A DNA stretch of 64,000 nt, from the NCBI GenBank assembly GCA_947184155.2, contig CAMXCT020006634.1:656475-720474 (forward strand), in the 5' to 3' direction. Under the pieces are notes generated by a model. The model saw only the letters and a program-made list of their open reading frames with translations. It was not told the origin of the DNA and made no database searches. Positions 22,301 through 33,530 of this stretch are shown piece after piece (position 1 is the first letter of the stretch; every line of letters begins with the position of its first letter). The stretch is from Cladocopium goreaui. Its lineage: Eukaryota > Sar > Dinophyceae > Suessiales > Symbiodiniaceae. Made by a program: the position numbers and the translations under genes.

Positions 22301-23596
22301 CGACGCCAAGCTGCCAGGATGTCCCACCCAGGAAACTCCACCTAGGATTTGGTTCCCGACACAAAGAAAAGGAAAGAATTGCCAGCCAGGATGCCCCACC
22401 TAGAAACTCCACCTAGGAAATTTCTCTGCAGAAAGAGGCAAGCCAGCAAATCCCTTAAATTCCAAAAAGGAATCAAAAAGGGAATTCCAAGAAGGAGCAG
22501 GAGCACTGCAAGGAACTTCCACCCAGGAAACTCCACCTAAGTAACTTGCAACCACACAACGGGAAACTAAGGAATTTCCACTCACAAAACTCCACCCAGG
22601 TAAGTCTTGCTGAGGAAGAAAAAATCCAGCACTTTCTAGCCAGGTAAGTCCACCTAGGCAATTTTTCCCCAAGACAAAGGAAAGCAAGGAATTGCCAGCC
22701 AGGATACCCCACCCAAGAAACTCCACCTAGGAAATTTCTCTGGAGAAAGAGGCAAGCCAGCAAATCCCTTAAATTCCAAAAAGGAATCAAAAAGGGAATT
22801 CCAAGAAGGAGCAGGAGCACTGCAAGGAACTTCCACCCAGGAAACTCCACCTAAGTAACTTGCAACCAGACAACGGGAAACTAAGGAATTTCCACTCACA
22901 AAACTCCACCCAGGAAAGTCTTGCTGAGGAAGAAAGATTCCAGCAATTTCTAGCCAGTAAGTCCACCTAGGCAATTTATCCCCGAGACATAGGAAAGCAA
23001 GGAATTGCCAGCTAGAATACCCCACTCAAGAAGCTCCACCTAGGGCCTAGGGAATTTCTCTGCAGACAGAGGGAAGCCAGCAAATCCCTTAAATTCCAAA
23101 AAGGGAATTCCAAGAAGGAGCAGGAGCACTGCAAGGAACTTCCACCCAGGAAACTCCACCTAAGTAACTTGCAGCCAGACAACAGGAAACTAAGGAATTT
23201 CCACTCACAAAACCCCACCCAGGTAAGTCTTGCTGAGGAAGAAAGATGCCAGCAATTTCTAGCCAGGTAAGTCCACCTAGGCAATTTTTCCCCAAGACAA
23301 AGGAAAGCAAGGAATTGCCAGCCAGGATACCCCACCCAAGAAATCCCACCTAGGTTTTTTTTCCGCGGAAAGCGGGAAACAAGCAACTTCCACCACCACC
23401 CGCGAAATTCCACCTAGGGAATTCATCTAGGAATTCCACCCAAGAAGCAAGGAACTTCCACCCAGGAACTCCACCTAGGACATTTCTTGCAAGAAAGAGA
23501 GAAGCAAGCAATTTCTAGCCAGGCGCTTCCACCCAGTTCGAATTTTTAATGAAAGGAATTTCCACCAAAGCCAAAATCGTATAGTACCGTACAACC
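19396..23596 (-). mobile_element. right arm of the giant inverted repeat
   Basis: Reverse complement of the left arm with small indels. It keeps the same zones in mirror order but has only three to four of the 305-bp units (about 22,340-23,430) against about ten on the left, which accounts for the 2.1 kb difference in arm length. Around 21,745-21,790 it retains about 45 bp (TTCCCAATCAGAGTGCTCC) that the left arm lacks. The arms therefore have diverged slightly since they formed. Confidence 0.85.
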
Positions 23597-23880
23597 ATTT
23601 CCATCTGATGATTGTGTAGCAATCCCACAGGCCGCTCTCAATAGCATTGTTTTGGGTCTAACTTTAACAACTCGACTCATAGAGTGTTCCAAATCATCAG
23701 CACCATATATTTGGACCATTTACCATTTACCTGCATGTATTCCCTGTGGTTTGCAATTTTTTAAACATGCGGAGTGGGCCCTACCATTTAAACACACGTA
23801 CAGAACTGGTATTTCATACTACCTCCGAGCCTGACTGCCCTGGCCCGGCCACCACATATTTAAATGTGATTACCGAAGCA
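23597..23880. other. right junction of the foldback element
   Basis: No gene. Holds a diverged direct copy of the left junction module (CATACTACCTCCG...CTGGCCCGGCCA, 23,815-23,852). Sequence just outside the arms shows no clear target duplication. Confidence 0.5.
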
Positions 23881-24215
23881 ATACTCATGGCAAGTGTTGG
23901 GCGCCATCAAATAGGATCACCCCCGCTTGGACCCCAATATATATGTCACGAAAGCAAGTATGGCTACACCAAGCAGGAACACCAAGCAGGATCACCTCCT
24001 GCTTGAAACCCAACTTGCTTGAAACAGCAAACGCCCACATTTCTGTGCCCACTGCCGACACCCAGCTTGCTTGGGGAAGCCAAAACCAGCAGCAGCCAGC
24101 GCTGCTGAAATCGCAAATATCCAGGTTTCCAGAAGTAGGATCACCCCTACTTGGAAACTGAAATTCGCTTAAAAAGTCAATCCATATTCATGGCAAGTGT
24201 GGGGCGCCCTCAAGT
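23881..24215 (+). repeat. one unit of the hairpin array, right side
   Basis: Same repeat as 7,020-12,440 and in the same orientation: AAATAGGATCACCCCCGCTTGG, the hairpin CAAGCAGG/CCTGCTTG and AAGTAGG/CCTACTT are present. It ends inside the RNase H relic, which it truncates. Confidence 0.8.
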
Positions 24216-24870
24216 GCTGGGCACGCAGTGCAAACAGAGCCAAATGGATCAAACGGCCGAGCTTTGCTAACCCCGAATTGCTAGAGCGCCCTCTCACCAA
24301 GGTCATGACTGCGGCAACGTTGTCGAGGAACCAAAGACCATGTCGATGTCGAAAAAGGTCGGGGCGCTCGATCAAGACGCACAACACCATAGAGAGCTCC
24401 AGTTGCGTGCCTTGATGGCCATGAGACCGCCATACCCGACTCACCCAGAAATACCTTGCACCAAGAAGTTTGCAAGTCCATAAAGTTTGGAAGCTGTGCC
24501 TCGAGTAAAGTGGCCTGCTTGACGTGCTGTGGCAAGAAATCACGAACTTTGCCATGGAGTCTGGTGCGGGCCCAAAAACGAACATGACCTGTCTTATTGA
24601 TGCAACTCGGGTCATGGGTAAGTCCCAGAGAAGCGCCAGTGCTCTGCATGGTCTGCGTTTTGTCTTCCGCAAATGGGGGTCCGATCATCAGGCATAGTTG
24701 GTTCATCGCCCATTGCCCGGAGCCCTTGGCAGAGCGGACGTCAGTGATCGCGGCATCAAAGTACAGGGATGTCAAAACTTGGCAATACCGGCGGGTCAGC
24801 GCTTCCAACAGTCTGGAAAATCAGTTGAACGAAGTGAATGCCAGGGGGAGCCTAAACAAGAGGCCTGCAT
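24216..24870 (-). pseudogene. reverse transcriptase thumb / RNase H relic, frameshifted
   Basis: Two overlapping minus frames together resemble the 6.2-6.96 kb relic. One (24,440-24,808) reads SLYFDAAITDVRSAKGSGQW and WARTRLHGKVRDFLPQHVKQ, like the region after the reverse transcriptase palm. The other carries TQLELSMVLC, GLWFLDNVAAVMTLVRGRSS and ALFALRAQ of RNase H. The strand with the first catalytic Asp is deleted, and the domain stops at ALRAQ where a hairpin-array unit begins. The two relics differ at many silent-looking positions, so they are separate old copies rather than a recent duplication. Confidence 0.65.
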
Positions 24871-25310
24871 AGACCTGGTATACCGGAGTTTGCCACTCAT
24901 CAGTGAAACCAGACGACAACGCAGCCTAAGCTCTCCTGCTGTGACATGGGGCAGTACCTGTAGGCAGACGGCAGGTCCTCTTGGCCTGTCTCCCAGGCAT
25001 CATGGTGACAAAACTCCGCGACCTCGTCCTCAGACCAACGACGCATAACCAGGCTTATGTGCGACTACATGGTGTAAGCATATTGGCATCGGAAGAAAGG
25101 TCTGATGTCCTCCGGTGTCACCGTTGTCGATGACTCGTTGTTTCCCCGAACTTTGGGTGATGACACAGCACAGGATAATACGATGTGCCAGGCCGCCAAT
25201 GTCCCTGAGGAACTCTGCTTGCCGCAGAGGGGTGTGCAAAAACCATTTCTGGCGTCTTCCAAGGACTGCTGCGGCAAGTCAAGTTTCATCGCCTCGCCAC
25301 GTGCTGCTTG
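24871..25310 (-). pseudogene. reverse transcriptase palm fragment (copy 1)
   Basis: Minus-strand frames, broken by shifts, contain GKQRVIDNGDTGG and EDLPSAYRYC. The second matches retroelement motif A (D-x-x-x-A-[YF]-R) with its catalytic Asp. The same landmarks recur in the neighbouring copy at 25,460-25,745. It continues into the relic on its left. Confidence 0.55.
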
Positions 25311-25459
25311 AACTCCAGGAACGCAGCAGCATGGAGGAGCGTCGCCTCGGTGGCCGCCGGGATATCGCTCCCACGAAGCTTACGCTGCATGCACGGTCTC
25401 CCCTTGCAACTACCAGGTCACCCCTTACGACCCTTGTAACCAACCAGGTCACCCCTGGT

Positions 25460-25745
25460 TATTGATTTGGTGAGCCACTCAATCATCCACGCAACCCAGA
25501 CTTTCTTGCAGCGCCATACGGCAGTACCTGTATGCTGAAGGCAAGTCCTCCTGGCCTGTCTCCCAGGCATCGTGTGCGAGAAAATCTGCGATGTCCTCAT
25601 CGGCCCAACGATGCATCACCAGGCGGATATGCTGTGCAGGGCGCAGTGGGCTGCACAATGTGAGCTTGTTGGCATCAGATGACAACGCTGATTGTCCTCC
25701 CGTGTCGCCATTGTCAATCACTCGCTGCTTGCCAGAACCAATCAA
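25460..25745 (-). pseudogene. reverse transcriptase palm fragment (copy 2)
   Basis: A minus frame of 88 codons reads GKQRVIDNGDTGGQSALSSD and EDLPSAYRYCRMALQESLGC. It is a better-preserved version of the same palm segment as copy 1, in the same orientation, about 550 bp away. Two palm copies in a row mean that at least two elements were inserted here or that part of one was duplicated. Confidence 0.6.
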
Positions 25746-25793
25746 TCAAGGTCTAGGAAGGTCACCCCTTACCAAGACCAAGAAAGAAAAAGC

Positions 25794-25847
25794 AATGAAT
25801 GCTATTTTGGTTCAAGTTTACTTGAGCCAAAATGAAAGCATTCATTG
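25794..25847 (-). other. palindrome with spliced-leader-like arms
   Basis: Inverted repeat with a 4-nt centre (TTTA, 25,817-25,820). On the minus strand the right arm contains CATTTTGGCTCAAG, which equals the last 14 nt of the conserved dinoflagellate spliced leader. The left arm, read on the plus strand, has TATTTTGGTTCAAG, two changes from the same 14-mer. Confidence 0.45.
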
Positions 25848-26660
25848 GAGCACTTAAAGATGATACATGCACACCCAAGCCTGCCAAACTCAATGCATGG
25901 GTATATACATATACAAATAAAATATAATACAATCATCCTGAAGTAGATTTAATATGGTTGCTTCATGATTTTGAAAATCATAGTCGCATTTCAGTGAGGA
26001 TTTTCACAAGAATACCATATTCTATCTTTCCAGGAGGTCTATATTTATATACAATCATCTGGATCTGGATAAATTACAATAACTAATCCTGAAATAAAAC
26101 CATTTTTGGGATGGTTGCCCCGACTAACCATTGGTCTTGTGCACCGCAGTGAGGTCAAGTGCACGATACTGGACATAGTTTGGGTTGTTTCCGGGCAATC
26201 CATCTCGAGTTCATTGCGAACAACGGGGCGGGCAACGAGGTAGTTCATGGGTGTGGGCAACCCATGGCATATAACAATTTTAGGAAAAACAACTCGAAGT
26301 AGTGAAAATCATGTTCCCCTTGATTGACTATCCATCAGAGGATCATCAACCATGTTTGGAGAAACCCACACATCCCTCTTAATGGGCCAATGAAACAACT
26401 TGCCAAGCAGCTTCTTGCCCTTGTTGTCCTCAATTTCCTGGCCCAAAAAAGATGCTGGTGCAGGAGGCTAATCCTCAAAATTCATCAGCCAGCCAGGGTT
26501 GACCTTAACAGGTTTCCTCAACAAATCGTTGAGGCCATCAATTGGTATCATCTGAGTTGGTCGCTGCCAATCCCGACCACCGCGCACCTTGAGTTCCTTC
26601 CAGTTGGGAGCCGCAGTCTGGCAGCACAGCGACTTTGGCGTCAACAGGGCGGGAATACAC
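25848..26660. other. non-coding stretch
   Basis: AT-rich with short TATACA and TATTTATATACAATCATC repeats. No supported gene. Confidence 0.4.
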
Positions 26661-27090
26661 TTACTGATATTGATGATGATGATGATGAAGATGATGATGA
26701 TGATGATGCTTTTTATAATCATCATGAGTACCAGAACTAGAACTAGTACTAGCAGTAGCAGTAGTACTAGCAGTAGCAGTAGCAGTAGCAGTAGCAGTAG
26801 CAGTAGGAGTAGCAGTAGCAGTAGCAGTAGTAGCAGTAGTAGCAGTAGTAGCAGTAGTAGTAGTAGCAGTAGTAGTAGTAGTGTTGTAGTAGTAGTGTTG
26901 TAGTAGTAGTAGTAGGAGGAGTAGGAGTCGCATTCGTAGTCGTAGTCGTAGCCGTAGTGGTCGTAGTACTAATTAGTAGTTAGTAGCTAGTACTTAGCAC
27001 TTAGGACTTAGTACTTAGTACCTAGTACCTAGTAGTGATAGTTAGTAGTTAGTAGTTAGTAAGTAGTTAGTAGCTAGTAAGTAGTTGGAG
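26661..27090. repeat. trinucleotide microsatellite cluster
   Basis: GAT runs (26,668-26,712), AGTAGC and AGT runs (26,741-26,960), then degenerate TTAGTAGT (26,962-27,090). The long Ser, Ala, Val or Thr ORFs here are by-products. Confidence 0.9.
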
Positions 27091-27173
27091 CACGACCCCT
27101 ACTGGGCCGTGTGGTTTTATGTGATGTTTGACATTTTTCATGCCGCGTCACTTGTGTTTTGACATATATTTCT

Positions 27174-27203
27174 GGGGTTGGGGGGTTGGGGGTTGTGGGG
27201 GGG
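27174..27203 (+). other. G-quadruplex-type motif
   Basis: Four G runs of 4, 6, 5 and 7 separated by TT, TT and TTGT. Confidence 0.7.
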
Positions 27204-27221
27204 TGTAATAACGTTCTTGTC

Positions 27222-27612
27222 GGGCGCTTCTTTGTATCTTCTAACAGGTTCTGGGAACTGCAGACACGCTCGTGATGCTACGCTTCTAACAGGTTCTTGG
27301 AACTGCAGACACGCTTGTGGTTCTACGCTTCTAAAAGGTCTTGGAACTGCAGACACGCTCGTGATGCTACGCTTCTAGCAGGTTCTTGGAACTGCAGACA
27401 CGCTCGTGATGCTACGCTTCTAGCAGGTGCTTGGAACTGCAGACACGCTCGTGATGCCACGCTTCTAACAGGTTCTTGGAACTTCAGACACGCTCGTGGT
27501 GCTACGCGTCTAATAGGTTCCTGGAGCTGCAGACACGCTCGCTCGTGATGCTACGCTTCTAACAGGTTCTTGGAACTGCAGACACGCGCGTGATGCTACG
27601 CTTAGGTTCTTG
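27222..27612 (+). repeat. 45-bp minisatellite, about eight copies
   Basis: Unit core GAACTGCAGACACGCTCGTG followed by ATGCTACGCTTCTAACAGG. The 45-bp length keeps one frame open as a 15-residue repeat (WNCRHARDATLL...), but no start context or domain supports a gene. Confidence 0.85.
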
Positions 27613-27894
27613 TAAAAATTAGTTCAGCAGTTCATGTGGCAAAAGCTCCTGGGACCGTGTCAGCCAAGTGTCGTCCAAGGTTGGGCAAAGCCGCCAAACT
27701 AGTCCGCTGAAACCATGGAAGAAAAAACGGCCAGGGTCGAGCAGATGTTGTGCAAAAAAAATAATTTTGTGAAATTCCAAAACCCTGATTTTCACACCTA
27801 AAATATCAAAATCGTTACGGCGCCACAACGCCAGACACTTTTTTGAGATCTCAGAATGCAGATTTTACCACGGCTGCCTGGGGGTCGTGCACCA
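27613..27894. other. spacer between microsatellite clusters
   Basis: No recognisable gene or repeat. Confidence 0.4.
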
Positions 27895-28665
27895 AGTAGT
27901 TAGTAGTTAGTAGTTTGTAGTTAGTAGTTAGTAGTTAGTTAGTTGTTAGTAAGTAGACAATAGTGAGTAGTTTGTAGTTTGTAGTTAGTAGCTAGTAGTT
28001 AGTAGTAAGTAGTAAGTGGTAACTGGTAAGTGGTAAGTAGTGAGTAGTAAGTAGTAAGTAGGAAGTAGCAGTAGCAGTAGCAGTAGCAGTAGCAGTAGCA
28101 GTAGCAGTAGCAGTAGCAGTAGCAGTAGTAGTAGTAGTAGTAGTAGTTGCAGTTGCAGTAGTTGCAGTAGTTGCAGTAGTTGCAGTAGTTGCAGTAGTTG
28201 CAGTAGTTGCAGTAGTTGCAGTAGTTGCAGTAGTTGCAGTAGTTGCAGTAGTTGCAGTAGTTGCAGTAGTTGCAGTAGCAGTAGCAGTAGCAGTAGCAGT
28301 AGCAGTAGTAGCAGTAGCAGTAGCAGTAGCAGTAGCAGTAGCAGTAGTCGTGGTGGTGGTGGTGGTAGTAGTACTACTACTACTACCACTACTACCACTA
28401 CTACCACTACTACCACTACTACCACTACTACCGCTACTACCACTACTACTACTACTACTACAACTACTACTACTACTACTACTACCACTACTACTAATAC
28501 CAGTAGTAGGAGTAGTGGTGGTAGTGGTAGTGGTAGTGGTAGTGGTAGTGGTAGTGGTAGTGGTAGTAGTGGTAGTGGTAGTGGTAGTGGTAGTGGTAGT
28601 GGTAGTGGTAGTGGTAGTAGTAGTAGTAGTAGCAGCAGCAGCAGTGGTGGTAGTAGTAGTAGCAG
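27895..28665. repeat. second trinucleotide cluster with strand switches
   Basis: TAGTAGT-type repeats (27,895-28,060), AGTAGC (28,063-28,140), about 14 copies of the 9-mer GCAGTAGTT (28,150-28,275) and AGTAGC again to about 28,345. A switch to the complementary ACTACC (28,370-28,500) follows, then back to GTGGTA (28,503-28,665). Confidence 0.9.
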
Positions 28666-31139
28666 TCCTAGAGGTAGCAGTAGCGTGTCTTGTGGATCTT
28701 GCTTGTTCGTAGTTGTACTGTCTGTTTCGTGTTCCCCCTCTCAAGTTGGTTGTATGTGTGCGACAGGACACCTGCGACACAAGCCATGAGAAGAGGCAGG
28801 GGATGCACCGTGTATACATGAACGTGCCACAGAACTTGTTGCCAACGACATATTGTCCGTCAGGGCCGCACGGGAAAGCGAACCACATACAATTGGGATT
28901 GGAGTTCTGGAAAGGCACGGATTTTTGCCTCGTCTAACTTGAACCCCCCCTCCGCCCCCCACCTAGCTCTTCTTCGTTTCGTCTTGATCTTTCCTTCCGT
29001 TGTGGTGGGCTCAACTCTGCCCACGACTCGCTCAACACCGGCTTGGTTTTGCACATCTTGCTGTCATGTCGATGGTTGTTTCCGGTTTTTTGTTGTGTTT
29101 GCCATCGGTTTGCTCCGTCGCTTTTTATATCCAATACTTGATCCACTGGCTTTTGCGCCGAACACCTTTTGTACGCATAACCTTTCAAAATATGGCCTTT
29201 TCCAAAACCCTGGTTTACACACATGCTTTGGTTTAAACCTAGACCGTGGTTTGAACAAAACCAATGTTTTTGCGTCCAAACCATCATTTACACAAAGAGC
29301 TGTTTTACACAAAAACTGTGTTATCCACAAACACCAGCGCAAGGGCTGTTTGCAGCCTACAGGATAGCTCTTTCCATGGTGGCCGGCGGAACACACCGAA
29401 GGCGGTTAAATAATATGCCTGATGATCTCAATGATATGAATGATAATATCAATATCAATAAAGGTATTATATAATTATAGTAATAATATGAATAATGATA
29501 ATAACCATGATACTAATAATGACATTAATAGTTAATAGTTAATAATGATATTAGTGTTATCCATCATGATATGAATGGTGATACTAATGATGATGTCAAG
29601 GATGATATTTATGATGATATTGGTTGTGATATCAATGCTGATATCCACAATCATATATTGATGATGATATTATGATAGTAACTGTGATAATCATCATGAT
29701 CGTCATGATAGTATTAATGATCCAAATTTTAAATTATCACATTTTACCCGTCATATTCTTTCATGCGTTGCCTTCGCAGCAGTCCCGACATCCAGGGCCA
29801 AGACGTAAGATTTCCATAAGGCTCTAGCCAAAAGGTAGCCTTTTAAGTAGGAATCTTCAATACTTAAGCTGACCAGGTTGGGTCCCAGTGTCTGCAATCA
29901 TGCTGAAATATGCTGAAATCATGACCCAGACCCATTTCCTGTGGCATTTTCTGCTCAAGCAAAACTCTGCACCCAGAGAGCTGTGGACTGTGCTGGTTCA
30001 GACCCACTTTTGAGGATCTCAACCAACTGGAGAGAGCACAGCAAACGGCCCGACAAGGCTATGGCTCAGAACCAGTGATGCCAAAGGAAGGCATCCGACT
30101 CAATGATCTGTTTGGGGAACTATAAACATCGCAGGCTTTCGCATCGATGGGTTTAAACCAACGGTTTTACTACAAGTAGGATATTATCCAGAACCTCGTG
30201 GTTTAGTACCAAAAATCATGAAATCTATTGGTAGCCCATGTTCGAGCCATAGTCATAACACAATCTAGAAATGCAAAGAATCAGCCCATCTATAAATCAG
30301 CCCTACAGAGCGTCAAACAACAGCTACGGCTGTGGGCCTCCAAGAACTCACTTGACACCGAGAAGTAACTGATCTGGCTCGTTGTCCTGGCCATTTATAT
30401 CCATTTATGGCATACCGCACACATGAACCTAATTCCCATGTGTTGGTGAGCATTTCAGCATTTCCGGAAAATGCTGAAGTAGTGGATTTTTCGAAAGCAC
30501 GACTGTCAAGTGAAAACTGAGCAAAAACGGAGCCCAGTAGTGGTGCGGATCTGCCGCAGTCCAGATTCGAGAAACTGTGCGAGTTCTCAGGAGTCGAGTC
30601 CCGGTTTCGAAAGGCTAAGTAGCTCAGCCCGGGAAAAAAATCGCATGGGACATGGCCTGAAACTCGTGAAGATACAAGAAAAAAAAAGAGCCCACAAAAT
30701 GCACATCAACCAAATGTCACTGTTGGAATCTGTTATTAGATCAACACAATGGTGATCTCTTGGATCGCAACTTGTGGATTTTGTGGGTACGGAAAAGATT
30801 GGTCTTCCTTGCTCAGTAGAGACGCGGATATCCTTCTTAAAAATGCTACACCAGCCACAACCCAGCCACCCTCCTGGCTTTTGTTTCCTTAGTCAAAATG
30901 ATTGTATATAACCATGTCGCGACATCAGAAACGACACTAAACGGAACTAAGCACCTAAATGGAACTAAATGGAACAGAATAGCAGCCAGAAACCAACCTT
31001 TGGGGCCTGAGTTGTCTTGAGAGTAGAGGGCCAGCGTTTTGGCATGACGCAACTACAGGCAGATTCTGTATGCAGGTACTGCCCTTGGCAGCCTTGGCAT
31101 TTGCCCACATACTTTACTGACTTTACTGGAACATATGCT
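28666..31139. other. non-coding stretch with small repeats
   Basis: 28,700-29,000: unique sequence; frames of 100-142 codons are open but show no motif. 29,198-29,340: alternating AAACC/GGTTT motifs, including the palindrome GGTTTAAACC (29,230-29,239). 29,405-29,740: AT-rich GATGAT/GATATT low complexity. 29,760-31,130: mixed, no supported gene. Confidence 0.45.
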
Positions 31140-31646
31140 CCGAAACTCGCGCATGTTGATGGTTTTCTCCCAATTCAAAAGGGTGTCCACTACCTGACGT
31201 TTGGCACTGTCGTTTTCTGCCGTCTCCGCAAGGTCCAGCGCAGTTCTGCCCTGAGAGGTTTTCTTGGCGGGATCTGCTTGGAACGATAGGAGCAGCCGCA
31301 CCATGCGATGACTTGCCAGCTTTGAAGCAACCTGGTCGGCCAGCGGAACATTCTTTCAGTAAAATACAGGAGCTTTTTGTCTAAGTGATGTTTGGCATCT
31401 AGAGGATAATCTGCCGCCCCTACGGGATACCGAAACATGCCGGACTTCCATCTCCATCCAGCAATCACGCTTCCTTTTGGGGAATTTGTTGGGCTTTAGA
31501 TCATACATGGCAGCCACAAATTTCATACACGAAAACCACCAAGTGTGTGGTAATGAGTTTGACCCACATTTCCAAGCCGCATGGATTGGAGCAAACTCTT
31601 CATCCTTCACGAAGATTGTTCCTCGATTGGCATTTGCCGCAGTGGC
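31140..31646 (-). CDS. ankyrin-repeat protein, at least two exons
   Basis: Exon 31,566-31,646 follows a TAG acceptor and reads ANANRGTIFV then EEFAPIHAAWKCG, the ankyrin helix pattern TPIHAAxKxG. Exon about 31,140-31,352 follows CTGAAAG and reads VASKLASHRMVRLLLSFQAD then GRTALDLAETAENDSAKRQV, with the classic hxxVRLLLxxxADP and GxTALDLA signatures. Together they cover about two ankyrin repeats, which are protein-binding helical units. A third segment between them (FRYPVGAADYPLDAKHHL) may be another exon. Exact donors are unclear, because GT is absent at the expected positions. Neither the N-terminus nor the stop was located. Same strand as its neighbours. Confidence 0.6.
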
Positions 31647-33530
31647 CTAAAGGATGAAAACGCGATGGTTTTGCTCCCTGGAAGACTGGCTTGCTAATAT
31701 TTACAGCGGTGGGAGAGGTGGCAAATTATATACTTTGATGAAACTGGTTCGGTCGCAAATATCAAGCCACAATTTACGAACTCCGGATGGCTACCATTTC
31801 TATACCATTTGAATGACCAGTCATGAACCCGTCTTGTCTTTTTCGGTACGCCAAGCATCCGTTGATGTTGCTGAACTTGAAACGCTCCAGGAACTTGGAC
31901 AAAGCCACCTGCTGAACAATGCATAAATGGGGGTACCCCAATAGCTGGATGGTTTATAAGGGAAAATCCTCTTAAAATTGATGATTTAGGGGTATCCACA
32001 TGACTTAGGAAACCTCCAAAATTGTAGCGCACCCGCTCCCATCAAGCGTTGAAGCAGGGAACTGATACATCGCTGATGGTCTCAGTACTAAGAGAATCAT
32101 CCCTCAAGTCGTTCACATTGGATGCGAGACTAGACCCAGTCGGAACTTATCTCATGATTCTCATGCACAAGTCCACCTGTGACTGGGACCCGGATAAGTG
32201 TCATTTTGACTGCAACTACAGAGTCACTTGCATTGCTAGACAAATCACTTCTTCTGAGAACAGATGCACCAAGTGGGCAAATAGCTTGGATTAGTTTTGG
32301 TTCAAACTTCTTGCAGGTTAGATGCTCTCTGCAAAAGCACCACCAGTTCGAAGAAACCGAAATGATCTGCCATGACTAATAAATCATCTCTTCATAGAGA
32401 GTTTTCATGTGGGCATGCTTCAAGATGCTTTGTATCTTTAAGATCCACATTTGTGGTTGATGTCCTTCTCTATTCTGAAAAGAACATCCAATTTTGGGGT
32501 GCAAATGATGTCACTGTCCAGTAAAGTAACATAGACATACAGTAACATACATAGATATTCGAAAAAAAAATAGGGAAACTCCCATATGTATACATGTGTA
32601 TATCATTTTCCTGGTGTTTCCCACGGTTTTGCCCCCCCCTCCCCCATTCGCCCCCGCCTGTTGCTGCCTCTCTCTCTGTTGCCTACGCGCCTTGCTCCGA
32701 GAGCGCGGCAAATGCGGACAGTCCAAGCCTTCACCTAGCAAGGCCGTTGTTTCAACGGACTAATTACAGGAAAACATGGGAAAACCATGGGGATTATGGT
32801 TTACATGGTTTTACATGGTTTTGGTGTAGATTTTGCCTTCAGCTCCATTGGCCCATTCTGGGTCTGAAGCACAACCCAAGACTCTATGACCAGGCCACTG
32901 AACCTTCCCTATGAAACGACCTGCTGACAGCAGATTCAATGCCCATGATCGTGTTTGTTCTGATGGATGCTGGATAGAGTGTGCCGCACCATTCAAAGAC
33001 ACACACTAACATCAACTCAGACCCCTACCGGAGTTAAAATCACATTCGCCTTAGTGAATCAATTTGCCGAAAATCCAATAACCTAAACGCATGTTTTCAA
33101 GCAACAAGTTGGGGCATTTGAGCTCTCTCAAAGCTCCATTCCCCCCCAAAAAGAAAGATGTGCTCCAAGCAAAAATGGTGTCACACAGCGTTCGTTGCAC
33201 CAAGCGAGTCATGCAGGGAGATCCAGCGTCACAAGGGGGGGACCTCGCTTCATCACTAAGATCACCAATGTCCACACACATCCCATCTGCGGCCACGCAG
33301 TCATCAGAGAAGAGCAGGGCTGGTGGCCTTGGCTACGGACTTACGAACTTCTCCTGGTGACCATTGCAATTAATGGTCCCTCTTTACTCTTTCCGATTCC
33401 TGCATTATCTTGCAAGTGGATTGGAACCCTAGTTACTGGTGAGATATTGGGTGGCATGAGCACAAACAGTGCCGCTTGCCGGTCACCCACTGGGCCCCAC
33501 CAAGTCCAGGGAAGTCATTTGTGCTGCAAT
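31647..33530. other. intergenic or intronic sequence
   Basis: 31,925-32,020 resembles one of the small inverted-repeat elements (GGGGGTACCCC near one end, GGAAACCTCC near the other). 32,767-32,820 has AAACCAT/ATGGTTT inverted motifs. At about 33,100-33,300 a minus frame reads DIGDLSDEARSPPCDAGSPC and could be an exon; unresolved. Confidence 0.35.

Noticed and set aside
27985-28918. Poly-Val/Thr/Leu frames of up to 308 codons
   Set aside because: Products of trinucleotide microsatellites.
28939-29367. 142-codon plus-strand frame
   Set aside because: No motif, overlaps several other open frames and the AAACC/GGTTT repeat patch.
30560-30640. tRNA-like boxes (GAGTCGAGTCC, TAGCTCAG)
   Set aside because: Wrong order and spacing, no cloverleaf.
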